From Hyposmocoma kahamanoa (taxonomy: Eukaryota; Arthropoda; Insecta; Lepidoptera; Cosmopterigidae): a DNA stretch of 64,000 bases. The stretch covers positions 11,401,543 through 11,465,542 of the forward strand of contig NW_020654810.1 in the NCBI RefSeq assembly GCF_003589595.1, read 5' to 3'. Below the pieces are notes generated by a model. That model did no database searches. It was not told the origin of the DNA and saw nothing but the letters and a program-made list of their open reading frames with translations. Position numbers and translations under genes: made by a program. Below are positions 12,801 through 24,800 of the stretch, piece by piece; the stretch's first letter is position 1; each line of letters begins with the position of its first letter.

Positions 12801-15800
12801 GTCGGCGCGTTTGCACATAGCCTTGGTTCAATGTAATGTCAATTCTCATATGCGACGAAGTCTTAAGCTAGATAATATTACAATACAGAGATATAGCGAT
12901 TTATAATTGCGCTAATGCATACTACACAATTAACGTTAAACCTTTGCGTATCTCGACACCGCAAGTATGCCCGAGAGCCACATGGTGGTAGGATCCTCTC
13001 ATTAGATGGTACACCTGTTGCCAAGAGCGACAGACAGAAGTCGGGGCCCTTAGGCCCCGTGGTGATCCTCCACCTTCCCCTCAGATCAACTCAAACCTCC
13101 AGCAAGGTACAATATTCTTTTCATCTGTATCTCAATATTACTATATTTTCTTATTACAAACACTCACCAGATTCGGGAGTACTTAACTATCTGCTTCGCA
13201 CTAACCTACCCTTGCTCCTTACTTAATATCTACTCCAATTTCCTAACCTCACTTTGCAAAACATTCATTTTTCCCTCCATTCCTCTCTCCGTGTTGCCAT
13301 TTCTAAGAATTTCGTTCAGAAATAACACACATATAAATAATAAACATACGCGACAAATATGTCGTGCTACAAATAAATAAGCTCCTTACCGACCATGGCT
13401 GTAATGGAAAGAAAAAAGGCCCGAGGATTTTATTTGGAGCATTATAGTCAAGTTAGCCATCATACTATTTACCAGCATGTGTGATGAAAATATAATTTTA
13501 ATACAACTTCCTGCAAGCCCTCCGTATCATCGTAAGTCTGTCTCTTAAGCCAGGATTTGACGGCCATTTAATATTCTATTTTATTCATGGCGAAATAATG
13601 CAAAGTAGAATTTAATTTAAAGTAAACGAATGTGCCAAGAGGCAGAAGAATCTATGCGAATGTGCTGCGCGGAGTTGTGTGTGTACGAGATGAGAAGGTA
13701 TAGTGTCGTCTGTGGTTGGTTGAAGTCACGGAAACAAATGGAGTACTTAATTAAGTGCTTTTTCAAAATTATTTGTAGGATAAACAGTTGCCGAACAGAG
13801 AGGACATCGTACTTGTTTAGGAGTTTGTGGGTTGGGTAATCAAATGGACGGAAATTAGTGACTTCAAGAACAGCTCTCTGCGCTCTTTCTACGTTTATCA
13901 AGGTGGTCTTATGAGCACCGCCCCAGGATGTAATGCAGCAAAGTAGCGATGATTGACAGAAGGGAAAATTCACTGATTTATGACGGGCGCCGCTAGTTAG
14001 TAAGAGCATTAGCTCCGGTGTGGTTCGAGTGCGCTGCGGTCAGATCGAAGGATTTTTCTTCGTGTTATTCGATCTTTGTACCAATAATAACATTTTACTG
14101 TGTTGTTCCTGCGTGCATAATCATCTGTAACATGCGTAAATGAAATGTAAAATAAAATAATGAGACGTCGTCTATTGTTATTTTTACAAGTACTTATTCA
14201 ATTATGGTTTAAATACTATACTGTACTTTTTATAATAGTTATAGAGCTCCTTGTGAAAGAGTTCATCCAGGTAAGTACTGCCATATTACATGTTTGGGTG
14301 CTGAAATAACAGGCACGTGGGACTTGTCAACTTATGTCTCAGTGTGGCTGGCGCACTGGCAGTGCCCCTCAGATCTTTGTGATTTAAAGCTGTGAGTGGC
14401 ACTGCAACTATTATGGACAGGCGTGTCACTTACCACCAGGCGCACTTGTTCGTCCCGTCTCTCGGTATCATAAAAAAGAAGTATAGGTGTGACGGCGTTC
14501 TAATTTCAAATTGCAATTATGTTTCTCAGAAAGCTATGAAATAATATTCTCAGTATATCGACTGTGAACTGGCAACCGGTACCATCTAAATTTTTTAATG
14601 ATTTCACTTTTTAGTACCATTGTACACTGTTTCATACTCCGCAGCGTTGCAGGAAATTCCATCCCAGATACATTTAATTTTGGCGCCAAAATCGACTTCA
14701 TTCAACTTGTACTAACTTCTAATCTATGCTATATAAATGACGCAAACAATTCTTTTCTTTATCTTGTAAAATTGTCAAAATTGAGATAGTACCGGCTGCC
14801 AATTCACAGTCGATATAGGGTTTTATTGCAAAAATATTACTAAATCATGTAATGTACAAAAACACCACTAACATAAAGAAATCATATGAAATAAGTTAAT
14901 TTATTTACTGTACTAGTTAAATTGTTACTTACAATAGTTAGCACGAAGTCGTAATATGATTACGATATAACTGCACCGGTTCCTCATTTACTTGATTCTA
15001 ATTGTATGTTGTATTCAGTCGATGACATTACTGATTACTACATATTTGTATTACCTTAACTGTATATTTGTCTAACAGGAACCGTGTTACGTGGAATACA
15101 ACTTAGCATAAGTACATACAGGCTTTACGTAATACGACGCGATTATTATAAGTACATAAAATTCCATTGCTTATGAACGTGGGGACAATCAGGATTTAAA
15201 GGAGTGAAAGTTGTTTGAACCCCAGTACAAAGATCGACCAAATGTCAAGTTAGTTGTACTTTTTGAAGTCGTTAATATATTTTACTGTCAGTCACCATTC
15301 ACTTACAAATAAATGGACGACGGGTCTAATACAAAAACCACGAAAAAAATGTCACAAGTCAACCTATTTAAACGTAGTGACATGTAAAGGAATATGAAAA
15401 AGCTAAAACGTTTAATTTAAATTGTAATGTCATCGCAGTACTGTCTTTAGTAAATATGACTATAGAAAATTAAATCAAGTAATTAACAGTTTTTTGTTCG
15501 GGTAATGTTTTTTACTGCAACTTAAAAAAAAACAAAAATGTGCGATAATAACTGAAGATCGTATAAAAATGAAAATCATTATTAAGTTGCGTTAAGATGG
15601 TTAGAAAAAGCCTAGCCACCTTACCTGTTTCTGCCGCCAAGCAGTAATGTGAACATTACTGCGTACCGGTTTTGAAGGATAAGAATGCTGGTGAAATTAC
15701 AGGCACGTAGGACTTATCAACTTATATCTCAAGGTGACGGGCGTAGTGGCAGTGCCCCTCAGATTTTTGCGATTTAAAGCTCTGAGGACACTGCAACCGT

Positions 15801-18800
15801 CAGGCCCACGACTTGTTCGTCCCGCCACTTGATATGATAAACAAAATCATAATGACTGCTAGGGTGCTAACAGCACCTACTTACGATTTTGTTGTCAAGA
15901 TGTGCTTACCTATTGTAACTGCTGGCTAAAGTTTAGATAATCCTACATAGGATTATAGAGTACATACTCTAGAAGCACCAGCCTTTTCCCAAGTAATATA
16001 CAATACTTAGTTACCTTTCACATGAGTGTACTGTACCTAATGTAAGGCTTTTCACTTAGTACCTATCATAAAAAAAATGTGCGTTTGGTGTCGGCGGTGA
16101 CACGGGCGTTTCAAGTTTCGGAAGTAAAACGCGGTCAAACTTTTTCATGTGTATTGCATGGACATAAAGCTTTTTCTGACCAGCTCCAACAGATTCTGCG
16201 TTAATACATGTGGTGACTTTTCTCTGATAGCACCGTAGTCTAACATCTTACGATACGGGGTCCTTCAAAGGAGGCGTTAAGAGGCATCTTGTAAGCAAAC
16301 GATGGGACGAGCAAAACGTGCTCCTGGTGGTAAGCGACTCGCCTGTCCATAACTGTTGCAGTGCCGCTCAGAGTTTTAGATCGAAAAGATCTGAGGGGCG
16401 CTGTCACAGCGTCTGTCACACTGAGACATAAGTTCAAAAGTCCTATGTGTCACTAATTTCACCAGCACCTTTATTCTTCAAAACCGGAACGCAGCAGAAA
16501 TAGGTAAGGTGGTTCCCTGGACGAGCTCTTTCACAAGGCGCTCTACTGCTACTAGTTCACCGCCACGCACGTTTGTTATTTTGTTTGTTTGATATTTGGG
16601 TGTTTAACCCAAATATCTGCATTATCGGGTATTACATAAAATATTGCATACTTTTAAACTCGTTGTTCAGTATGTTAGTGCAAGAAATAACGTACTTAAT
16701 ATTTTCCATATTTTCATTGAAAATGTCTTACCTACTTGTTGATTCTTTTACCAAACTTAGGTTAAGAGAAAAAAAAGACTTAATGTACAATAATAGTCAA
16801 CTTCAAATGTTATTTGAAATCCACTGAATTAATTTTATTATAGGTATCAGTAGTATTTCACTTCGCTGCTAGTCTTCGTCTTGAAGCACCTCTCCAAGAG
16901 GGAATTGAGATGAACACGAAAGGAACCCTCCGGGTGTTGAAGATCGCCAAAAAGATGAAGAACTTGGTCGCCTTCGTTCATCTTTCGACTGCCTTTTGCT
17001 ACCCGGACTACGATCGACTAGCTGAGAGGGTAAGGTTTCTTTTTTATTATTACATAGTATATTTCCCCTTTGACTCGTCACACGTCATAGTTATATTTTT
17101 AATCGTTAGGGATACCGTGTGTCGGGTTAATGTTATTTATTAGGGGAACGGAAGATAAAACGGATCACTTAAGGAAAATTCAACCATGAAAAAAAATCAA
17201 TGTCTTTATTATAACTTGTTTAGCATTATATTATTGGGCATTTATTCATCTTACTTCCCTACTTCTAATATTTCAATCAAATCACAGATTAAAAAGATAT
17301 TAGATGTTTTTCAAAATCAATGTTGGGATAAAACGGACCACACATGAAGGTAAAATGGACCGATGAAAATATGAAAAAAATAAACAACTAGTGCCCTTAC
17401 TTAAAAGCACACCTTTCACAAACAAACCTAAGTTCTTCATCATAAAAATTTACAAAAAATAACTTACCTTAATAAAAACATTTTTTTTTTTTTTTTTTAT
17501 GACATTAAGTAACGGGACGAACAAGTCGTGTGCCTGATGGTAAGCTACACGCCTGCCCATAACAGTTGCAGTGCCACCAAGAGCTTTAAATTACAAAGAT
17601 CTTGGGGGCACTGCCACTGCGCCCGTCACCCTGAGACATAAGTTGACAAGTCTCATGTGCCTGTAATTTCACCAGCACCCTTACCCTTCACAACCGGAAC
17701 ACAGTAATGTGACCATTACTGCTTGGCGGCAGAAATAGGTAAGGTGGCAGTACTTCCCTGGACGAGCTCTTTCACAAGGAGCTCTACTACTACATGTTAC
17801 ATTCTACTACATGTTACATGTTATATGTTACATGGTATATGTTACATGCTACTACATTCTACTACATGTGCTAACGCAAGGCCCCTTCAAGGACAATGAC
17901 CGTAAATGAAAGAGAGGCGACTACCAAGTGGACGTAAGTCGGTAATAGATGACTCTAGTAGTTTCATAGTTATAGGCGCGGTCCATTTTACCCACAGGGT
18001 CCGTTTTACCTTCCATTCCCCTATACGACATAAGTAGATAATTTACGCAAAGATACCATACAATGTTAAGGCTTGAACAATCGCGAATGACTTTAATGAT
18101 TTGACCTCTAAGCAGTAGTAACAATTTCATACGCCATCTATCGACCACTCGCTTGTACTTACACAAAGTCAAATAAAGATAAGTTGTAAATTAGAATACA
18201 GAAGAGTCATAAGTGTTTTTTTGCAATCTATACCTACGTTGTTGTTCCCTCAGAGACATTTGAGAATAAACCATCGTAAAAATAAACATTACATAATATT
18301 TTAGGGGAGAAATCGTAATTTCATAAATAGTAAAAGTATTAGGTAAATCGTGCAATGATTCGATCGTTACTTGATAGGATCAATTAGCAACTAATACTAC
18401 TATTTCCAACTATAAAAGAGAAGTAGAAAAGAGTAGTAAAATTAAAAGAAATACGTTTATTCGCTATATTTTAAATGCATTTAACAAACTTGAATTATGC
18501 GTCATTGAAAGTATATACTTTTATGTATTATTTATTCAATTTCTTTTATACAATACGTAAATAAACACTTAAATTAATAATAAAAAATAATAAAAGTGAT
18601 TACGACAAATACGACTAATTTGTTTTTAACTGATGGAAATTTCAACAATAAGAAGTACAAAGTACAGCATAACGATACGTACTTAGCGCGAGGTTAAATA
18701 AATATACATTAAAATAGGTACTTTATTAACCAAATTGTTAACATTAAAAAGCGTCAAAGTCGAAATAGGGAGAATATAATAATATATTATAATATAATAG

Positions 18801-21800
18801 TTTAATTGAAGTTGGAGTACTATTTTCTGGTTGAAGCATGGGTTCGTTGTCACGAGAGCAAATATTTGCCATATTTTCTGGATCAGTAGTGGTTTATTTT
18901 CTTTGTTTTCTATTTTTTTTTAAACAAAACTGCTGCAAGCGGCGGTGGGCGGAAAATGTAATGCAATATGGTTTCATTTCTACTAAATAAAGTGGGTATG
19001 TCTTTGTATCCCGCGGTGCAGCGCGGCGCAGCCTGACGTCACCAGCTTGTGCTACCACGGGCACTACAAAGTGTGACTAGGCTACTCAATAATAGGATAT
19101 ATTTCTTTGAAAGGCAAACATTGGCTGAACAACATCGGACTGCTTAGGGCGAACTTTGGAAATAGCAATACTATATAGAACTTCAAATGTGTTAAATAAA
19201 GTGAATATTTCTTTCAAGGGAATATGCTGTGTGTGTGGTCGTAAGCGATTTGTAGATTTTACATAAGGCACGCAATGAGAAAGTTCCGGGTTCGATTTCC
19301 GGCAGTACCAATTAGGGAAATGAACTTTTCTAAAATGGTTTTGGCCTAGGTGTTCTGGAAAGAGTCGCTGAGTGAATTCCGTAGGTCTTGGTCCTGGTTT
19401 TGATTTCCGGTAGAACCAGTTTAGGAAATGAAGTTTGTTGTAATGAGTTTCTAAAATGGTTTTGGCCTAGGTGTTCTGGGTAGTGCTGCGGAGTGTATTC
19501 CGTAACTCTTGGTCGCGGGTTCGATTGCCAGTAGAACCAATTTCGGAAATGAACTTTTCTAAAATGGTTTTGGCCTGGGTATTCCGGGTAGTGCTGCGGA
19601 GTGTATTCCGTAACTCTTGGTCGCGGGTGCGATTCCCGGTAGAACCAATTTAGGAAATGAAATTTTCTAAAATGGTTTTGGCCAAGGTGCTCTGGGTAGT
19701 ACCGCAGGAATCAAACCACTCGGCACTACTCAGAACACCTAGGCCTTCTCTTCCAGAACATCTAAACCTTCTCATCCAGTGCCATATTATTTGCATGTAT
19801 TTTGTACAAATTCCATACTTCACCTTAAATTAATTTTTTATTTCGATATATCTATGTTGTCTAGTCTTTGTTAGTTATTAAAAAAGATGTAATGTAAATA
19901 TAACGAAATAACTAATTTATAAAATCTAAAATATAAAAACAAAGTCAAATATATACATATATATATATTTGACTTTAAAAAAAAAAATTGAATATCAATT
20001 CAATAAAAATTTAATTAATACAGTGAATAGCGACATCTCTCGCCAGGACTGGTAGCTGCAAAGGTACTAACTGGGTGATAAATCTGTTATAGATTTCTAA
20101 GTAAGTTACAGCAGTACTTTCCTGGACGAACTCTTTCACAAAGAGAGCTCCTTGAACTGCAAATTAAAAGCAATCAGAGTCTTCATCTGATTTTACCAGT
20201 GCGTATAGTACAAAAGTGCCAATTTAATACACTAATTACCAATATCACAAGGTACCTAATAAGCTCCGACTACCAGAATTGTTTTTTACCAATTTTAAGA
20301 CCCGTCCTTTTAATTAACACAAAACTATCACGTCATATTTGTTATCATCAAAACAATGAATTGCTTCTACGCTTTTAAAACGTTTTTTTTGTTTCAATAC
20401 GAACCTGCGTCATCTTTTCACAGTAACAGAAGTAAACAAAATTTGTTGAACTCCAACAGTCATTATTCAAAATTGTTTGTTATATTATGATGAAAGAAAT
20501 CTTGTATTAACAGGTTAGCATAAAATACTACTACATCATATAAAATAGGCAACTTTCCTTATTAGGTCCACGACCCCCCCGCGCCGCCTCACGAAGTTAT
20601 CCGTGCTGCCACCTGGTTATCTGACAAACAACTGGAACTGTTAGCTCCAAGCATCATGGGTAAACATCCCAACTCCTACACGTACTCCAAGCGTTTAGCT
20701 GAAGCCCTTGTAAGGGATCATTACCCTGAATTGCCCGTGGCAGTCGTGCGGCCCAGCATAGGTAAGTGAATGCGTGTGGTTTCGATATTTGTTAAGGTTC
20801 GATGTTGGTTAATCCATGTACGTCATACACCTGTGTTCTCGTAAGTTTTTATAAACGTGCATACGTACGTAGTGTTTTTCTATTGTTAGAAAAAACAAAA
20901 TTACCATATTATACAATTTGTTTAAAACTTGCAAGTTTTTTGACGACCTCGATGGCCCATCGGTTTGCATTGTGTCCCAGGTTCGATTCCGTTCCCTAGT
21001 TTGAGACCAGGCATTTTTTCCATCCTTCCATCCCATTATTCGGGGTCCTTGAATGTTCTTTGTTTGTGTTTTAATCTTCTTTATTTATTAAGTTTTTATT
21101 TAACCTTATATTATTCAATCTTTGCGTGTAAAATTGTTCAGATATTAAAGTATAATTCTAATTCTAATTAAAGTTAAAATTGTATAATGTCATTCGTAAA
21201 ATAATAATAATTGTCAAATTGTAAAATAATATTAAAATGGTCCAATTAACAAAATAAAATCAGTGCTAATAAATAAAATAAAATATATCGTTAGAATTAA
21301 ATTCATAAATTCATTAACTTGTCGAGATCTATTTTGACGGCCTGCCACCCTTCGCCCACATTGTCCCCTCCGCGAGACGGAGGCTTTGAGGTCGCTTTGT
21401 TGACTGCCGCTTTGGCTGTCGCCTTGAGGCCAGGTATTTGGTGTGGTTGTTCGACACATTTATTTACTTAAGGAAACGCGAAAGTACGTCGCGATTGTTT
21501 AACAAATATTGTTATTTTTACACATAACAATTTTACGGCAAATGACAAAAATAATAATCCATAACATAAATTAAATCCATAATTTCAGTAACTCCGTCAT
21601 ACAAGGAGCCAGTACCTGGGTGGGTGGACAACCTGAACGGGCCAATAGGGTTGATGGTGGGCGCTGGCAAGGGCGTGATCCGGTCTATGCACTGCTACGG
21701 ACACTATCACGCCGAGGTCATTCCGGTGGACATTGCCATTAATTCTATTATTGTCATTGGATATAGCCTTGGCACTATGACTGAGAGGTTAGTTTCTAAT

Positions 21801-24800
21801 ATATTTAAACTGACAATAAGCTTTAGAATTAAGTTTTAGAACAATATGTGCACGGTCTTTTTACACACGGCACAATACATTCAGGGGAAGTCAAGACGAC
21901 TTAGTAGAATCAGGTCAGCTGTTTGATCAGAACTGCCCTTATAGTCTTTTGTCCAAAGGAACTTGGTCTAATTTTGAATTTCTGTCAGTCTAGTCAGTCC
22001 ATCTTTATGGCTAGTCAGTCCGCTAGCCCTCCATGGAGGCTGGACGCGTTAATATACTTGCAGTTGACATGGCAAAATTATATGGGAAATCGATTCCTCC
22101 TACATAAAGTATCGTGAATCTAATTCACAACTTTATAGGGGAACATTTTAGCGAATTGAACGGACTAAAATAAGCATTGCCTAAAATACCTGCGATTCTT
22201 GAGGTGTTGTAATTATATTTGATACATACTCATTATTTTTCCTACTTTATAAATCAACTGCTGAGTATAATGGACTAAATAAAAATAAGGTGATTTATGA
22301 AAAGATGCATCCATTTTTGTGGCTTACGATAGATTACGTAGAAGAGGAGTCGACATACTGACTGGTTTATTAGTCGAACCGCATGGACAGCTTGTACTCG
22401 AAGAACAAGTCGATGCGATCCCTGCTCAGGATCCTTGTTGGTTCAGCAGCTGTCCATTGCCATCGAGCAAGTTAATGCCAGTACCTATAATGGAAACTGA
22501 GTCAAGCACGGTACGGGGCGGCATCTTTTTAAGTTAGTTTTTGACGACGTCTCTTGCAAATCCCAGTTTTTTTCCTGTTTTAGTAAGTTACTATTGACGA
22601 AACCTAGTGCTGATCTTTAGGGGATCTACTTTTTAATACTTATCTATTTTTACTGAATAAGTTATATTTTTAGACGTTTGTACTTATGTAGACTAAAAAC
22701 TAAACTTAACCTGGAAATTTAAATATATTTTTCTTAATCAACCCATTTGCTATAGAGATTGATCCATCTGTTATAAATAAGTTTATTGTTAATAAATTAA
22801 GCAATAAAACAAGAGACAAAGCAACGTAATAAATTGTTCTTCATTGTGTACCTACACCACTGTTAACATTGATGATTGTATCATTCACACTATTGTATTG
22901 ATACACGTTACCAAGAAAGTTTAACGAGTGGTAGCTCTGAGACGCTATTTAGTTTATTGTATTCGCTCTTTGCACAATACCAGCGCCTCTTAGCACAATT
23001 TGTAGACTCTCACGTTTGTTGAAATCTGATCAGAAAAGTTTTTTTTTTATGTTTATTAAGACTTTATGTTTATTGTCCTTATCATTTTTTTATTTTGTAC
23101 AGTTACCAGTTATTTGAAATCGTATTTTATTGTATTTTTATTTATTTATTCAGAAACGAGACTACAATAGTCCAAATTGGTTAGTAACAAGAGAACTCCT
23201 ATGTCTATAATAATGTAATATAATCCTCGGATCCCAAAGTAACTAAATAAAAAAAATAAAAATATATTAAAAATAAAAATCATTTATTATCAGACAATCA
23301 TAGTCAATAGTTTGTTAGTAATACAAAAACCCTATGCTATATTAGTTAATTTTATATTTTAACGACACACAATTAAATAATTCAAAATCAATTCAAAATC
23401 AATTCAATGTCAATTACAAAATACAAAGTAAATTTAAGAGCAAAAAAAGCACTTGTGTTATGAAAATCGGAAACAACGATGGTAACACAAACACCCAGAA
23501 AAAGAGAAAGTACGTAAAGAACAGTTTTTCTACATTGACCCGACGGGGATGGAATCCCGGTCTTCGGTGTACAAGCCGCTCGACAACGGAGGTCGTCAAT
23601 TAGTATACATTTAAATAAATTAGTGCCTGAATAACAGGAAAAGTTACTTCTGGTGATCAGCTCCTCGGCAAAGTGACGCATGCATGCGAGTCATACCTTG
23701 CCACCACTGTCTTCAAGATGGAGTTAGTACTGGCCTGCAGTCTGTTTTTTGCGCGTCATAGCATAGAAATCATCAGTTCTAACTTGCGCAAATGTGCTCG
23801 AGGCGCTGCAGGCCCGCGGCAGCCCCATCAGCATCCTGAAGCCATTATTATATTGGATTGGAAAGACGCTGATAGCTTCCTGCGTAAAGCTGATATACTA
23901 GAGGATATACGTACGGATAGAAGACTTGATAGTATGCTTTAAATAATGTTACGTTTACTTGCTTACTACAACGTGCGTCTGGCCGGGCCAACATGTTACA
24001 TCTAACTGCCGACGCCCTTCTTTCACTTTCTAAAGAAATCTGCCTCCGTGGCCGAACGATTACCACGCAGGACTGCCACGCAGAGGTCTCGGGATCGATT
24101 TCCAGACCGGGAGAAATATTTCTATGGGCTACATTTATTTCTCTCGTGAGTTTGGGTGTAATTTGTGGTTGTTTATGTGTGTGTCCGTGCACCCGTGACA
24201 CAAGGTTTCCCTAGTGCGAGGTTATGAGTGTGCGCATTATTTATTTATTTATTCAATGTCCAAATGGTTCCTAAAGTCCAATCGCGAAATTAACTCTTAC
24301 AGGCCTCCAGAGATCCCGGTCTACAATCTAACAACCGGCGACGATAGGAACACAACGTGGAAAGAAGTTCTCGATGTTGGCAAAGCGACCGTCCGAAAGT
24401 ACCCATTCGAAGGCCCCCTGTGGTACCCTGATGGGAACATACGACATAACAAGTTCATACATGACTTGTGCGTCTTCTTCTATCACATCGTGCCGGCTTA
24501 TTTCATTGATTTCCTCATGCTGTTGTTTAGGCAAAAGAGATTGTGAGTATGCAGTTCGGATTATTGTTTCTCTTCATTCTATTTTATTAGGTAATAAAGT
24601 AATTGTAACAGTAATTGAAAAGCCCGACAAAACATACTCTTTTACTCCGGTTAGATTTACTTTTCATGCAGTTTTTTTAGTGAATTAAATAAAGAAATAT
24701 TTGTTGTGCGTGTGTACGGGATTTTAGATATCTAAAATAAATGTGATAACAGTAGCATATCTATCATAAAGAATAATTATTAGTAGCAATAGAGCTCCTT

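Larger units (their letters stand above)
17140..18028. mobile_element. non-autonomous DNA element with inverted ends
   Basis: Left TAGGGGAACGGAAGATAAAA and right CGTTTTACCTTCCATTCCCC(TA) are inverted repeats of about 25 bp. No transposase frame inside. An S1 copy (17,481-17,793) is nested in it. Confidence 0.65.

Noticed and set aside
12915..13226. 103-codon frame with a GGGCCC...GGCCCC palindrome
   Set aside because: No recognised family; the frame is interrupted by AT-rich sequence and probably a retroelement scrap or chance.
19275..19700. Regularly spaced repeats, considered as a CRISPR array
   Set aside because: The genome is eukaryotic, the 108-bp units are repeated throughout without unique spacers, and they look tRNA-like.
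22319..22537. Possible small gene in FAR intron 5
   Set aside because: No motif, homolog or splice context recognised on either strand; left as unassigned.
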